From: Sphingomonas sp. Leaf32
Lineage (GTDB): Bacteria; Pseudomonadota; Alphaproteobacteria; Sphingomonadales; Sphingomonadaceae
Assembly (NCBI RefSeq): GCF_001421765.1
Contig: NZ_LMLA01000008.1
Span: 62,906 to 126,905, forward strand
DNA: 64,000 nt
Direction of reading: 5' to 3'
Each line of letters opens with the position of its first letter. The stretch's first letter is position 1. A model generated the notes under the pieces. That model saw only the letters and a list, made by a program, of their open reading frames with translations, was not told the DNA's origin and made no database searches. This document shows, in pieces, positions 53,723 to 62,739 of this stretch. Made by a program: the position numbers and the translations under genes.

Positions 53723-55636
53723 TCAGGCGGGACGCGCCGCGCGCGCACGCCGCCACGCATCCACCAACACCCCGAAATTCGCCGCGATCCGCGCCACCGC
53801 CTCTTCCTCGTCGATCTTGCCGGCTAGCCAGTCGGCGGCGGCCTTGTGCCAGATCGTCCGGCCGACGGCAAAGCCCCGCACCATCGGGCAGGTCGCGGCG
53901 ATGACGAAGCGGTCGAGCAGCACCTCGGGCGTCGCCGACAGGCCGAGCAGCAGGACCCCGCGACAATCGGGATCGTGGCGAGCGATGACGTCGCCGATCG
54001 CGACCCATGCCGCGGGATCGTCGGCCGGCTCCAGCTTCCACCAGTCGGGATGGATGCCCAGCGTGTAGAAATGGTCCAGCACGTCGGCGGTCGTGCGGGC
54101 GTCGACCGGGCCGTGCGCCGACACGATCACTTCCAGCAGCAGTTCATGCCCCGTCGCGCGGCACGCCTGATATAGTCGAATCAACTCGCGATCCTGTGCC
54201 GCGCGCATGTCGGCGGGATCGTCGATCCGGTAATAGACGAGGCACTTGACCACCTGCCGCGCAGGCCAGCCGCGCAGCGTGACCGCCGGGTCCAGCCCCG
54301 CCTCGAACGACAGCGGGCGTGATCCCGGCACCTCGATCGGGCGTCCGATCCAGTATGGCAGGTCCGCCGCCGCTTCGAGCGCGCGGGCGCCGTCCCCGCC
54401 GTCCAGCAGCACGCCGAACCCCCGGTCGCCGGCGGCAAGGCGGTCCGTGGCGCGCAGCACCAGCGACTTGAACCGGGCGACACGCGACCGGCTGTCTCCG
54501 CCCAGACGGTCAACTAGATCATCGAAATAGGTCCGGTGGTCGACCGCCAGCACCATCAGGTCGTCATACGCCGCGCCGCGCTCCACGATGCGGTGTTCGC
54601 GCGCCAGCGCGGGATCGTCGCGCAGACGATAGGGCAGGTCGGTGGCCGTCATGAACATCTGCAATTCCTTCCAACCCGGCATCGCCGGCGCGCAGCCGTG
54701 GCGCGACACGACCATCGCGCCGCACGCATTGCCCCACGCACCGGCGGTCTCCAGCGACTCGCCCCGCAGCCACCCGCGCAAAAACCCCGCCATGAACGCG
54801 TCCCCCGCCCCCAGCGCATTGAACATCTCGACGGGATAGCCCGGCACCCGCAGCCCGTCTGCCAGCGTCGCGGGAACGTCACCCTCCACGATCGTGCAGC
54901 CCTCGGCACCCCGCTTCACCACGATCAACGCCGGGGTCGCCTGCCGGATGATGCGCAGCGCCGCGACCGTATCGGTGACGCCACCCAGGATGTGGATTTC
55001 CTCCTCGGTGCCGACGATCAGGTCGACCACCGGCAACACCGCCTGCAGGGCGCGGGTGACGTCGGCATCGGCAACGAACCGGTCCTCGCCGCGATCGCGC
55101 GAGGCAAGGCCCCACAGCACCGGGCGATAATCCACGTCGAAGACGACGCGCCCGCCCCCTGCACGGGAAAGCCGCGCCGCCTTGATGCTCGCCCGCCGCA
55201 CGCCGGGCTGCGACAGGTGGGTGCCGTTGATGAGCACCGCCCCCGCCCGGGCAATCTGGTCCGGATCCACATCGCCCTCGTCGAGCGCGCTGTCGGCGCA
55301 ATTCTCGCGGTAAAAGATCAGCGGAAAGCTGTCCCGGTCGCGGATGCCGAGGATGACGAGCGCGGTCAACCGGGCGGGATCGGTCCGCACGCCGCGCGTG
55401 TCCACCCCTTCGCGCAGCAGCTGTTCGCGCACGAACCGGCCCATATGATCGTCGCCGACCCGCGTCACCAACCCGGCGCGCAGGCCGAGGCGGACGGCGC
55501 CGATCGCGGTGTTGGTCGGGCTTCCGCCAACATATTTCGCGAAGCTCGCCATATCCTCCAGCCGGCCGCCGACCTGTTCGCCGTACAGGTCCACGCTCGA
55601 CCGCCCGATGGTGATGAGGTCGAGCGGGCGGTTCAT
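53723..55636 (-). CDS. iolC: Bifunctional 5-dehydro-2-deoxygluconokinase / DUF2090 aldolase-like fusion
   Basis: A protein of about 637 residues. The first 325 or so form a PfkB kinase (IolC): TIGRSSVDLYGEQ at the front and the catalytic NALGAGDAFMAGF with Asp279 as base. The C-terminal part (about 340-637) is a DUF2090 TIM-barrel domain with AVDHRTYFDD, found fused to IolC in many Proteobacteria and thought to supply the aldolase (IolJ) step. It phosphorylates 2-deoxy-5-keto-gluconate and may cleave the product. ATG 55636 starts the kinase. It heads the iolCDE operon, 74 bases from divergent iolG. Confidence 0.92.
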   Translation of the reverse strand: MNRPLDLITIGRSSVDLYGEQVGGRLEDMASFAKYVGGSPTNTAIGAVRLGLRAGLVTRVGDDHMGRFVREQLLREGVDTRGVRTDPARLTALVILGIRDRDSFPLIFYRENCADSALDEGDVDPDQIARAGAVLINGTHLSQPGVRRASIKAARLSRAGGGRVVFDVDYRPVLWGLASRDRGEDRFVADADVTRALQAVLPVVDLIVGTEEEIHILGGVTDTVAALRIIRQATPALIVVKRGAEGCTIVEGDVPATLADGLRVPGYPVEMFNALGAGDAFMAGFLRGWLRGESLETAGAWGNACGAMVVSRHGCAPAMPGWKELQMFMTATDLPYRLRDDPALAREHRIVERGAAYDDLMVLAVDHRTYFDDLVDRLGGDSRSRVARFKSLVLRATDRLAAGDRGFGVLLDGGDGARALEAAADLPYWIGRPIEVPGSRPLSFEAGLDPAVTLRGWPARQVVKCLVYYRIDDPADMRAAQDRELIRLYQACRATGHELLLEVIVSAHGPVDARTTADVLDHFYTLGIHPDWWKLEPADDPAAWVAIGDVIARHDPDCRGVLLLGLSATPEVLLDRFVIAATCPMVRGFAVGRTIWHKAAADWLAGKIDEEEAVARIAANFGVLVDAWRRARAARPA

Positions 55637-55656
55637 CGCGGGGTCCCTTCGCGGGC

Positions 55657-55699
55657 TTGCCGAACGGCGGTCGGCCATGGAAAGGATGGGCGTCGGCAA
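55657..55699. promoter_or_regulatory. Inverted repeat in the iolC-iolG divergent promoter
   Basis: The 74-base gap between iolC and iolG contains TTGCCGA (55657-55663) and TCGGCAA (55693-55699). No AT-rich -10 is evident, so the promoters must be compact or lie inside the genes. The dyad is a possible operator only. Confidence 0.25.
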
Positions 55700-55710
55700 A
55701 GGGGACGGGC

Positions 55711-56715
55711 GTGCACAATATCGCGGTGATCGGCGCGGGACGGATCGGGGCCATCCATGCGGCATCGATCGCCGCGCATCCGGACCTGACCCTCGCCTGC
55801 GTGGCCGATGCGACGCCGACGGCGGCACGGGCGCTGGCCACGCGCCACGCCGCGCGCGTCGTCGACATCGACACCGCGCTGTCGCTGCCCGACATTGCGG
55901 GCGTCGTGATCGCCAGCCCTACCCCGACCCATGTCGACCTGATGCTGGCTGCCGCGCGCCACGGCAAGGCGGTCTTTTGCGAAAAGCCGGTCGACCTCGA
56001 CCTCGATCGCGCCCGTGCGGCGGCGACCGCGCTCGATGCGCTGGGCGCCCGCGTGCTGATCGGCTTCAACCGCCGCTTCGATCCGCATTTCCACGCGCTG
56101 CGCGACCGGCTGCGCGCCGGGACGATCGGCGCGCTGGAGGCGGTACATATCGTCAGCCACGACCCCGCGCCGCCCCCCACCGACTATCTCGCGACCTCGG
56201 GCGGGCTGTTCCGCGACATGGTGATCCATGATTTCGACATGGCCAGCTGGCTGCTCGATGCGCCCGTCACCGGCGTCTTCGCGCGCGCCGCCTGCCTGAT
56301 CGATCCCGCCATCGCGGCGGCCGGCGATGTCGATACCGCGCGGACCATCCTGACCACGGCGGACGGGCGGATGGCGACGATCAGTTCCAGCCGCCGCAGC
56401 GGCTATGGCTATGACCAGCGGATCGAGGCGTTCGGCAGCACCGGGCTGTTGCGGGTCGACAATTTGGCGCAGACCATGGTCGAACACTGGAGCGCCGACG
56501 GGCGACACCATGCCCCGGTCCAGCATTTCTTTATCGATCGCTATGCCGACGCCTATCGACGGGAGATCGCACATTTCGCCGACATGCTGGGCGGCGCGCC
56601 GGCCATGGTCGATCACCATGACGGCGTCGCCGCGCTGGCGCTGGCGGACGCGGCGGAGCGATCGATCGCGTCGGGCCGGATCGAGCCGGTCTGGAGCGGT
56701 ATCCGAGCAAGTTGA
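55711..56715 (+). CDS. iolG: Inositol 2-dehydrogenase
   Basis: A protein of about 334 residues of the Gfo/Idh/MocA family. The Rossmann motif is VIGAGRIGAIHA. The EKP motif with Lys92 (FCEKPVDLD) and catalytic His173-Asp174-Phe-Asp176 (VIHDFDMASWL) are intact. It oxidises myo-inositol to 2-keto-myo-inositol with NAD, the first step of the pathway. GTG 55711 follows AAAGGGGA at good distance and begins the fold; an upstream ATG at 55657 would add 18 unrelated residues. It is divergent from iolC. Confidence 0.93.
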   Translation: MHNIAVIGAGRIGAIHAASIAAHPDLTLACVADATPTAARALATRHAARVVDIDTALSLPDIAGVVIASPTPTHVDLMLAAARHGKAVFCEKPVDLDLDRARAAATALDALGARVLIGFNRRFDPHFHALRDRLRAGTIGALEAVHIVSHDPAPPPTDYLATSGGLFRDMVIHDFDMASWLLDAPVTGVFARAACLIDPAIAAAGDVDTARTILTTADGRMATISSSRRSGYGYDQRIEAFGSTGLLRVDNLAQTMVEHWSADGRHHAPVQHFFIDRYADAYRREIAHFADMLGGAPAMVDHHDGVAALALADAAERSIASGRIEPVWSGIRAS

Positions 56716-56823
56716 ACCGCCGTCATCGCCCTTCGGGCGCCTGCTTCGCAGCGCGGTGATCCAACCTGATCGGATACCGCTCTAGCGGTCGATCCACTTG
56801 CGTGGACGCGGCACCGGCGCGGG

Positions 56824-59184
56824 TCATGCGGATCGTCCGACGCCTCCGAACGACGGCGGCCGGTCGGTGGGATCGCGGCCGAACGTCCGGTTGGGACGGG
56901 AACCCATGTGAAAAACCAGCCGCCCACCCCGTGCCAGCTCGTCGTGTCGAATCCAGCTGCGGGTCCAGGGCCGGCCGTTCCATGTCACGCGCTGCACATA
57001 CACCGCCTCCGCCGACACCCCCGGCGCCTCGATGACGAGCCGCCGCCCCTGCCCCATGTCGATCGTCGCGCGCGGGTGCAGCGGGCTGCCGAAGACATAG
57101 ACCGCGCTGACCGGATCGACCGGATAGAGGCCGAGCGCGCTCATCAGATACCATGCGCTCATCTGCCCGCAATCCTCGTTGCCCGACAGGCCGTCCGGCG
57201 CGGCGCGATACTGGCCCGCCAGTAGCATCCGCACCCGCGCCTGCGTCTTCCACGGGGCGCCGCAATAGGCATAGAGATAGGCGACGTGGTGGCTGGGTTC
57301 GTTGCCATGCGCATATTGGCCGACCATGCCGGAGATGTCGGGCACCGCGTCGCCGACGATCGCGCTGTCGGCGGCGAAGAGCGCGTCGAGCTTCGCCTCG
57401 AACGGCGCGTCCCCGCCGAACAGGTCGATCAGGCCATAGACGTCGTGCTGGTTGAGGAACGTCGCCTGCCACGCATTGCATTCGGTAAAGTCGCGCCAGT
57501 GCGTCGTATCATGGCCCAGCGCACGCGGATCGAACGGTTCGGCCCAGCGACCGTCCGCCAGTTTCGGGCGGATGAACCCGGTGCCCGCGTCGAACAGGTT
57601 GCGATAGTTGCGCGACCGGGCGCGCAGGCGCGCGGCATCGTCCGCCGCCCCCGCCCGGTCCGCGATCACCGCCATCGCCCAGTCGTCATAGGCATATTCC
57701 AGCGTCTTGCTGGCCGCCTCCGCCACCTTGTCCGACGGGATATAGCCGAGCGCGCGATAGGGCCGCAGGCCGCGTGCCTCGCTCTCGAACGCCAGCTGGC
57801 GAAAGGCCGGCCAGATCGCGGCGGCGTCCAGACCGGGCACGCCCTTGACCAGCGCCTCGGCGATGACGACCGCCGAATGCCATCCGATCATGCAGTGCGT
57901 CTCGATCCCCTGCAACGGCCAGACCGGCGGCCCCGCAGGCGTTTCCAGCGTCATGCGGGCAAGCCCTCGCACCAGGTCGCCGTTCCGCTCCGGCGCGACC
58001 AGCGTCAGCAGCGGGTGGAGCGCGCGATACGTGTCCCACAGCGAATAGGTGCTGTAGTTGCCGGCCCCGGCGGGCAGGCGATGGACGGCGGTATCCATGC
58101 CGCGATAGCGTCCATCGGCATCGGAAAACAGCGTCGGGGCCAGCATCGCGTGATAGGCGGCGGTGTAAAAGATGCGTTCCTGCACCGCATCCGCGCCCTC
58201 GATCGACAGTGTTCCCAGCGCCGTGTTCCAGCGCGCTTCCGCATCACGCACGATCCGGTCGAAATCCTCGACCGCGCCGTCCGCCGCCAGATTGGCCAAG
58301 GCCCCGTCGACATCCACGCCCGACAGCGCAACCCGCACGACGATCGGCGCGTCGGCGGCGTCGGGGAACAGCAACGCGGCCTTCAGCGCCGCACCGGCAA
58401 CCCCGTCCGCGCCGTGCGCGACGGGGCGGTCGTTGCTGAAGAAGCGCGCTTCGGCGAAGGGCCGCGACAGGCGTAGCGCGAAATGGATGACGCGCCCGTT
58501 CGCCCATTGCTGCACCCGCCGCGATCCGACCAGCGTGTCGCGCCCGATCAGCCGCAGCGAGGCGTCGCTGACCGGGGTTGGACGCGGCGGATCGAAACCG
58601 ATGCTCGCCGGGTCCGGCTCGTCGCGCGCGCCATGCGCAAGGTCGAGCAGGATATGCCCCGGTCCGGGGAAGCGATAGCGGTGATAGCCCACCCGATCGG
58701 TGACGGTCAGTTCAGCCGCGATCCCGCTGTCGGGAAAGCGCACCGCATAATAGCCGGGCACGGCGCGTTCGTCGCCATGGACGAAGCGCTGGCGATAGCT
58801 GCCCTCGGGTCGATCGAGGCTGCCGGGGTTCAGGACGACCGGCCCGGTGCGCGGCGTCAGCAGCACGTCCATCAGGTCGCCGACGCCGGTTCCCGACAGA
58901 TGGGTGTGCGAAAAGCCGAGCATGGTCGTGTCGTCATGGTGATAGCCCGAACAAGCGTCCCACCGGGCATTGTCGGTATCTGGGCTGAGCTGCACCATGC
59001 CGAACGGCCGGGCCGCCCCCGGATAGGTATGGCCATGACCGCCGGTGCCGATGAACGGATCGACCCTGTCCGCCGGCCGTGCGCGCGCCGGGACGGCGGC
59101 GGCCGCAGGCAAGGCAGACCCCACGATCATGCCGCCAGCCCCGGCGAGGAGCGTGCGACGCGAAACAGCCGGCGTGTCGATCAT
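56824..59184 (-). CDS. GH92 alpha-mannosidase, Tat-exported
   Basis: A protein of about 786 residues. The N-terminus holds a twin-arginine signal (SRRTLLAGAGG ... AAAA). The two-domain GH92 fold follows: VDPFIGTGGHGHTYPGAARPFG at the start, FSHTHLSGTGVGD, and the catalytic-domain hallmark GNEDCGQMSAWYLMSALGLY near residue 695. GH92 enzymes are calcium-dependent exo-alpha-mannosidases. It lies between iolG and an RpiR regulator, which ties mannose release to inositol catabolism. ATG 59184 begins the Tat signal. Confidence 0.92.
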   Translation of the reverse strand: MIDTPAVSRRTLLAGAGGMIVGSALPAAAAVPARARPADRVDPFIGTGGHGHTYPGAARPFGMVQLSPDTDNARWDACSGYHHDDTTMLGFSHTHLSGTGVGDLMDVLLTPRTGPVVLNPGSLDRPEGSYRQRFVHGDERAVPGYYAVRFPDSGIAAELTVTDRVGYHRYRFPGPGHILLDLAHGARDEPDPASIGFDPPRPTPVSDASLRLIGRDTLVGSRRVQQWANGRVIHFALRLSRPFAEARFFSNDRPVAHGADGVAGAALKAALLFPDAADAPIVVRVALSGVDVDGALANLAADGAVEDFDRIVRDAEARWNTALGTLSIEGADAVQERIFYTAAYHAMLAPTLFSDADGRYRGMDTAVHRLPAGAGNYSTYSLWDTYRALHPLLTLVAPERNGDLVRGLARMTLETPAGPPVWPLQGIETHCMIGWHSAVVIAEALVKGVPGLDAAAIWPAFRQLAFESEARGLRPYRALGYIPSDKVAEAASKTLEYAYDDWAMAVIADRAGAADDAARLRARSRNYRNLFDAGTGFIRPKLADGRWAEPFDPRALGHDTTHWRDFTECNAWQATFLNQHDVYGLIDLFGGDAPFEAKLDALFAADSAIVGDAVPDISGMVGQYAHGNEPSHHVAYLYAYCGAPWKTQARVRMLLAGQYRAAPDGLSGNEDCGQMSAWYLMSALGLYPVDPVSAVYVFGSPLHPRATIDMGQGRRLVIEAPGVSAEAVYVQRVTWNGRPWTRSWIRHDELARGGRLVFHMGSRPNRTFGRDPTDRPPSFGGVGRSA

Positions 59185-59256
59185 AGAAATGCCCCGATCC
59201 GCGACCGGCCTGAGCGATCGGTCGATCCGCCGCAGAGAATATGGCGGCCGCGCTCC

Positions 59257-59271
59257 TGTCAATATGACATT
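59257..59271 (-). promoter_or_regulatory. Promoter-like site upstream of GH92 gene
   Basis: Read on the minus strand this is AATGTCATATTGACA, with TTGACA as the -35 candidate about 75 bases before the GH92 start. It contains the same AATGTCATATT found upstream of the cluster TBDR and the ATATTGACA found upstream of the APC permease. Confidence 0.45.
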
Positions 59272-59323
59272 TCCATTTCAGCGCATAATGCGCCAATTCA
59301 TTCCAAACGAACCGGTGGCCGGG

Positions 59324-60217
59324 TCAGGATGCGTCCTGCACCGCGGGAACGGCTTTCGTACGACGGACGCCGCGTTCCTTTTCATAGGCAAGACCGACGA
59401 CCAGCGCCTGCGCAACGCACAGCGACGCGGCCAGCGACCGGAACCCGCGCACTTCCGATTCGCGCACGACCAGCGTCTGCGTGGCGTGCCGGGCGATCGG
59501 GCTGGCGAGGCTGTCGGAAATGGCGAGGATCTTCGTACCCGCCGCCGCCGCCGCCTCGACCGCGCTGACCGTTTCGGGGGCGTAGGAATTATAGCTGATG
59601 GCGATCAGCAGGTCGCGCGGCGACATCGCCCGGAACTGCTGGAACGTCAGCCCGCCCACCCCGTCGATCAACACGGTCGGCTTGCCCGCCTGCGGCACCG
59701 CATAGGCCAGATAGGCGGCGACCGGAAAGGCGCGCCGCATCCCCACGACATGCACGATCTGCGCCTTGCGGATCAGCGCGACCGCATCCGCCAGACCGTC
59801 CTGCCCGATGGTGAGGCGGGTGTTCTGCAACGCCAGTATGTCGCCTTCGGTGAACTCGTCGATCAGCGATCCGACGCCGTGTTCCGATACCGACTGGTCG
59901 ACGGCGGCGGTGAACTGGTGCACCCGCTCGCCATATCCCAGGCTCGCATTCTTCGCGAGCAGGCTGTCGCGGAGCAGCCGCTGCATCGGTCCCGCGCCAG
60001 TAAAGCCGAGCGACTTGGCGAACCGCACGATCGTGGAGGGCTGTGTGCCCGATCGCGCCGCAATGACGCTGAGCGGTTGCAGCGCCATGTCGTCGGGATG
60101 GTCGAGGACGTAGCGGGCGACATGCTGCAACCGCTTGCTCAGCCCGTCGTGCCGGTCGAGAATGGTCTGCCGCAGCTCCGCCGCCGTCTGGGGAACAGGG
60201 GTATCGGCCTCGGTCAT
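59324..60217 (-). CDS. MurR/RpiR-family transcriptional regulator
   Basis: A 297-residue protein with an N-terminal RpiR helix-turn-helix domain (MALQPLSVIAARSGTQPSTIV) and a C-terminal SIS sugar-phosphate-binding domain (VHVVGMRRAFPVAAYLAYAV, then LIAISYNSYAPETVSAVEAA). RpiR-type proteins control inositol genes (IolR) in several alphaproteobacteria. A strong GAAGGAG sequence precedes ATG 60217. It is divergent from the APC permease operon and upstream of GH92. Confidence 0.9.
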   Translation of the reverse strand: MTEADTPVPQTAAELRQTILDRHDGLSKRLQHVARYVLDHPDDMALQPLSVIAARSGTQPSTIVRFAKSLGFTGAGPMQRLLRDSLLAKNASLGYGERVHQFTAAVDQSVSEHGVGSLIDEFTEGDILALQNTRLTIGQDGLADAVALIRKAQIVHVVGMRRAFPVAAYLAYAVPQAGKPTVLIDGVGGLTFQQFRAMSPRDLLIAISYNSYAPETVSAVEAAAAAGTKILAISDSLASPIARHATQTLVVRESEVRGFRSLAASLCVAQALVVGLAYEKERGVRRTKAVPAVQDAS

Positions 60218-60280
60218 GCTCGTCTCCTTCGCGGGCGACCCAGCATAAATCCGGCAGGGTTCATTGCAACGAAGATTTCT

Positions 60281-60303
60281 GGAATGTAATTTCTATATTG
60301 ACA
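60281..60303 (+). promoter_or_regulatory. Promoter/operator-like site upstream of APC permease
   Basis: GGAATGTAATTTCTATATTGACA contains a dyad-like GGAAT-n4-TTTC and a TTGACA box, with a possible TATCTG or TGTCTA about 15-16 bases on. ATATTGACA is shared with the GH92 and TBDR upstream regions. The site lies in the 210-base gap between rpiR and the permease. Confidence 0.4.
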
Positions 60304-60427
60304 GTGCGCTGGCATTATCTGTCTATTCGACCGGGGATCTGGTCGGGGGGAATGCCGCCATGAAGGATGCAGCGCTGTCGTGTGGATACCCGTTCGCCGT
60401 CCCGGCGACGTCGGAGTCGGTCGCGGC

Positions 60428-61819
60428 ATGAACGACGTCGATTCCGGATCGCGCGCGACGATCGACACGGGCGCCCCCGCGCGGTCGCTGGGCCTGATCG
60501 GCGGGCTATCGGCCAATCTGCTCAACATGATCGGCATCGGGCCGTTCATCACCATTCCGCTGGCGCTGTCGGCGATGGGCGGGCCGCAGGCGCTGCTGGG
60601 CTGGCTGCTGGGGGCAGTGCTGTGCCTGTGCGACGGGCTGGTCTGGGCCGAACTCGGATCGACGCTGCCCCGCTCGGGCGGGCCGTTCCATTATCTGCGC
60701 GAAGCCTATGGCCCGGCGAAGCTCGGCCGGCTGTTCGGTTTCCTGTACCTTTGGCAAACATTGCTGATCGGTCCGATGTCGATCGCATCCGGCACGGTCG
60801 GGCTGGCGCATTATGCCACGTTCATCTGGCCTTCGCTGACCGGATGGGGCGTCGCGGCGCTGGCGGCGCTGGTCTGCCTCGCCAATACCGGCCTGTTGTG
60901 GCGCGACGTGCGCTCGATCCAGCGACTGTCGATCACCGTCAGCGTGATCGTGATCGCCGCGTGCCTGTGGATCATCGTCAGCGGCGCGCTGCATTTCGAT
61001 GCCGGACGCGCGTTCTCCTTTCCACCCCATGCCTTTTCGCCCACCACCGCCTTCTGGACCGGGCTGGGCGCCGCGACGCTGATCGGCGTGTATGACTATG
61101 GCGGCTACAACGCGGTCTGCATGTTGGGCGGCGAGGTGCGCGAACCGCGCCGCACCATCCCGCGCGCAGTGCTGATCTCCATCCCGCTCGTCGCGCTGCT
61201 CTATGTCGGGTTGAACCTGTCGATCATCGGCGTGCTGCCATGGCAGCAGGCGATGAAGAGCGAGGCGGTCGTCGCGGACTTCATGCAGGTCCTCTACGGA
61301 TCGGTCGGCGGGGTCACCGTCGCGGTCCTGATCCTGATCGCGAGCTGGGGTTCAGCGCTGATCGTGCTGCTGGGATATTCGCGCGTCCCCTATGCCGCCG
61401 CGGTGGAGGGGGAATTCTTGGCACGGTTCGGCCGGCTGCATCCCACCGGCAAGTTTCCGACGGTATCGTTGCTGTTCATGGGCGCGGCATCGGCCGTCGC
61501 GTGCCTGGTGTCGCTCGACAATCTGATCGCCGCGCTGATCGTGGTGCAGACGCTGTTCCAATATACCGCGCAATGCTTCGCCATCGTCCTGCTGCGCCGG
61601 CAGCGGCGGGCGGAGGGCGGCGCGACGTTCCGGATGCCGCTCTATCCCCTGCCGATCGTCGTCACGCTGGTCGGGTGGCTGTTCATCGTGACCACCAGTC
61701 GCCCGGTCCATATCGTCGGCGGCATCGGCGCGATGATGATCGGCACCCTCGTCTTCCTCCTCATCGCCCGCGCACGCCGCAGCTGGCCCTTCGCACCCGA
61801 GCGGGAGATTGCCGCATGA
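60428..61819 (+). CDS. APC-superfamily permease
   Basis: A protein of about 463 residues with 12 hydrophobic helices. The first helix region, GLSANLLNMIGIGPFITIPL, has the unwound-helix glycine motif typical of amino-acid/polyamine/organocation (APC) permeases. Its genetic partners are a sugar kinase and a GH4 glycosidase, not amino-acid enzymes, so the substrate may be something else, such as an amino sugar or glycoside. ATG 60428 is preferred; an upstream ATG at 60380 would add 16 unrelated residues. Its stop overlaps the kinase start (ATGA). Confidence 0.8.
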   Translation: MNDVDSGSRATIDTGAPARSLGLIGGLSANLLNMIGIGPFITIPLALSAMGGPQALLGWLLGAVLCLCDGLVWAELGSTLPRSGGPFHYLREAYGPAKLGRLFGFLYLWQTLLIGPMSIASGTVGLAHYATFIWPSLTGWGVAALAALVCLANTGLLWRDVRSIQRLSITVSVIVIAACLWIIVSGALHFDAGRAFSFPPHAFSPTTAFWTGLGAATLIGVYDYGGYNAVCMLGGEVREPRRTIPRAVLISIPLVALLYVGLNLSIIGVLPWQQAMKSEAVVADFMQVLYGSVGGVTVAVLILIASWGSALIVLLGYSRVPYAAAVEGEFLARFGRLHPTGKFPTVSLLFMGAASAVACLVSLDNLIAALIVVQTLFQYTAQCFAIVLLRRQRRAEGGATFRMPLYPLPIVVTLVGWLFIVTTSRPVHIVGGIGAMMIGTLVFLLIARARRSWPFAPEREIAA

Positions 61820-62739
61820 CCCCCGGATATGACGTCGTCGTCGTCGGCGAAATCTATGTCGACCATGTCTTCAGCGGCTTTGCCACCTGGCCCGCGCCGG
61901 GCGAGGAGGTCGTGACCGACGCTTATGTCCGCGAAGTGGGCGGCGGGGCGGCGGTGACCGCCTGCGGCCTGGCGAAGCTCGGGCGGCGGGTCGCGCTGCT
62001 GGGACTGGTCGGGCAGGACGACATCCTCTGGTTCCTCGACCGGCTTGGCCGGTTCGGCGTCGTCGCCGACGGGCTGGTGGCGGGCGAGGGATCGACCGGA
62101 ACCACGATCAGCGTGTCGACCGCCGTGGACCGGTCGTTCTTCACCCATGTCGGCGTCAACCGCGACGTCGGCGCGCTGGCGAAGGGGCCGGGGCTGGCGA
62201 CACTGCGCCGGGCACGCCACGTTCATTTCGCCATGCCGATCGCGCGCGACGTCGCCGATGCGGTCCTGCCGGTGCTGGCCGACCTGGGCATCACCACGTC
62301 GCTCGACATGGGGTATCAGCCCGAATGGCTGGCCGACCCCGCCAATGCGCCGACGCTGGCCGCCGTCGACCACCTGATGCCGAACGAGAAGGAAGCGGAG
62401 TTGCTGTGCGGCAGCGACGATCCCGACGCCTATTTCGCCCATGCGCGCGCGATCGGCCTGCGCAACCCGATGCTGAAGCTGGGCGTCCGCGGGGCCGCCG
62501 CGCTGGAGAACGGCGCGGTCGTACGCGCGGTCCCGCCCCGCGTGACCGCCGTCGATGCGACCGGTGCCGGCGACAATTTCGACGCGGGCTTCATCGATGC
62601 GCTGCTCGACGGCGGCGATGCCCTGGCGCGGCTGCGACGCGGCTGCATCACCGGGGCGTTGTCGACCCGCAGGCCCGGCGCGCTCGCCGCCATTCCCGAT
62701 ACCCAAGAACTCCGGAGTTTCCATGACTGTAGCTACTGA
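61816..62739 (+). CDS. PfkB-family carbohydrate kinase
   Basis: A protein of about 307 residues. PfkB motifs include VVGEIYVDHVF, the sugar-binding VREVGGGAAVTACGLAKLG and the anion hole with catalytic Asp in VDATGAGDNFDAGF. It phosphorylates a sugar in the cytoplasm using ATP; the sugar is not known. It overlaps the permease stop (ATGA) and its end overlaps the start of the GH4 gene by 17 bases. Confidence 0.88.
   Translation: MTPGYDVVVVGEIYVDHVFSGFATWPAPGEEVVTDAYVREVGGGAAVTACGLAKLGRRVALLGLVGQDDILWFLDRLGRFGVVADGLVAGEGSTGTTISVSTAVDRSFFTHVGVNRDVGALAKGPGLATLRRARHVHFAMPIARDVADAVLPVLADLGITTSLDMGYQPEWLADPANAPTLAAVDHLMPNEKEAELLCGSDDPDAYFAHARAIGLRNPMLKLGVRGAAALENGAVVRAVPPRVTAVDATGAGDNFDAGFIDALLDGGDALARLRRGCITGALSTRRPGALAAIPDTQELRSFHDCSY

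Noticed and set aside
55637..55710. A rhizobial IolR site (GGAA-n6-TTCC) in the iolC-iolG gap
   Set aside because: Reading the 74 bases on both strands gave no match to that pattern; only a weak TTGCCGA/TCGGCAA dyad is present.
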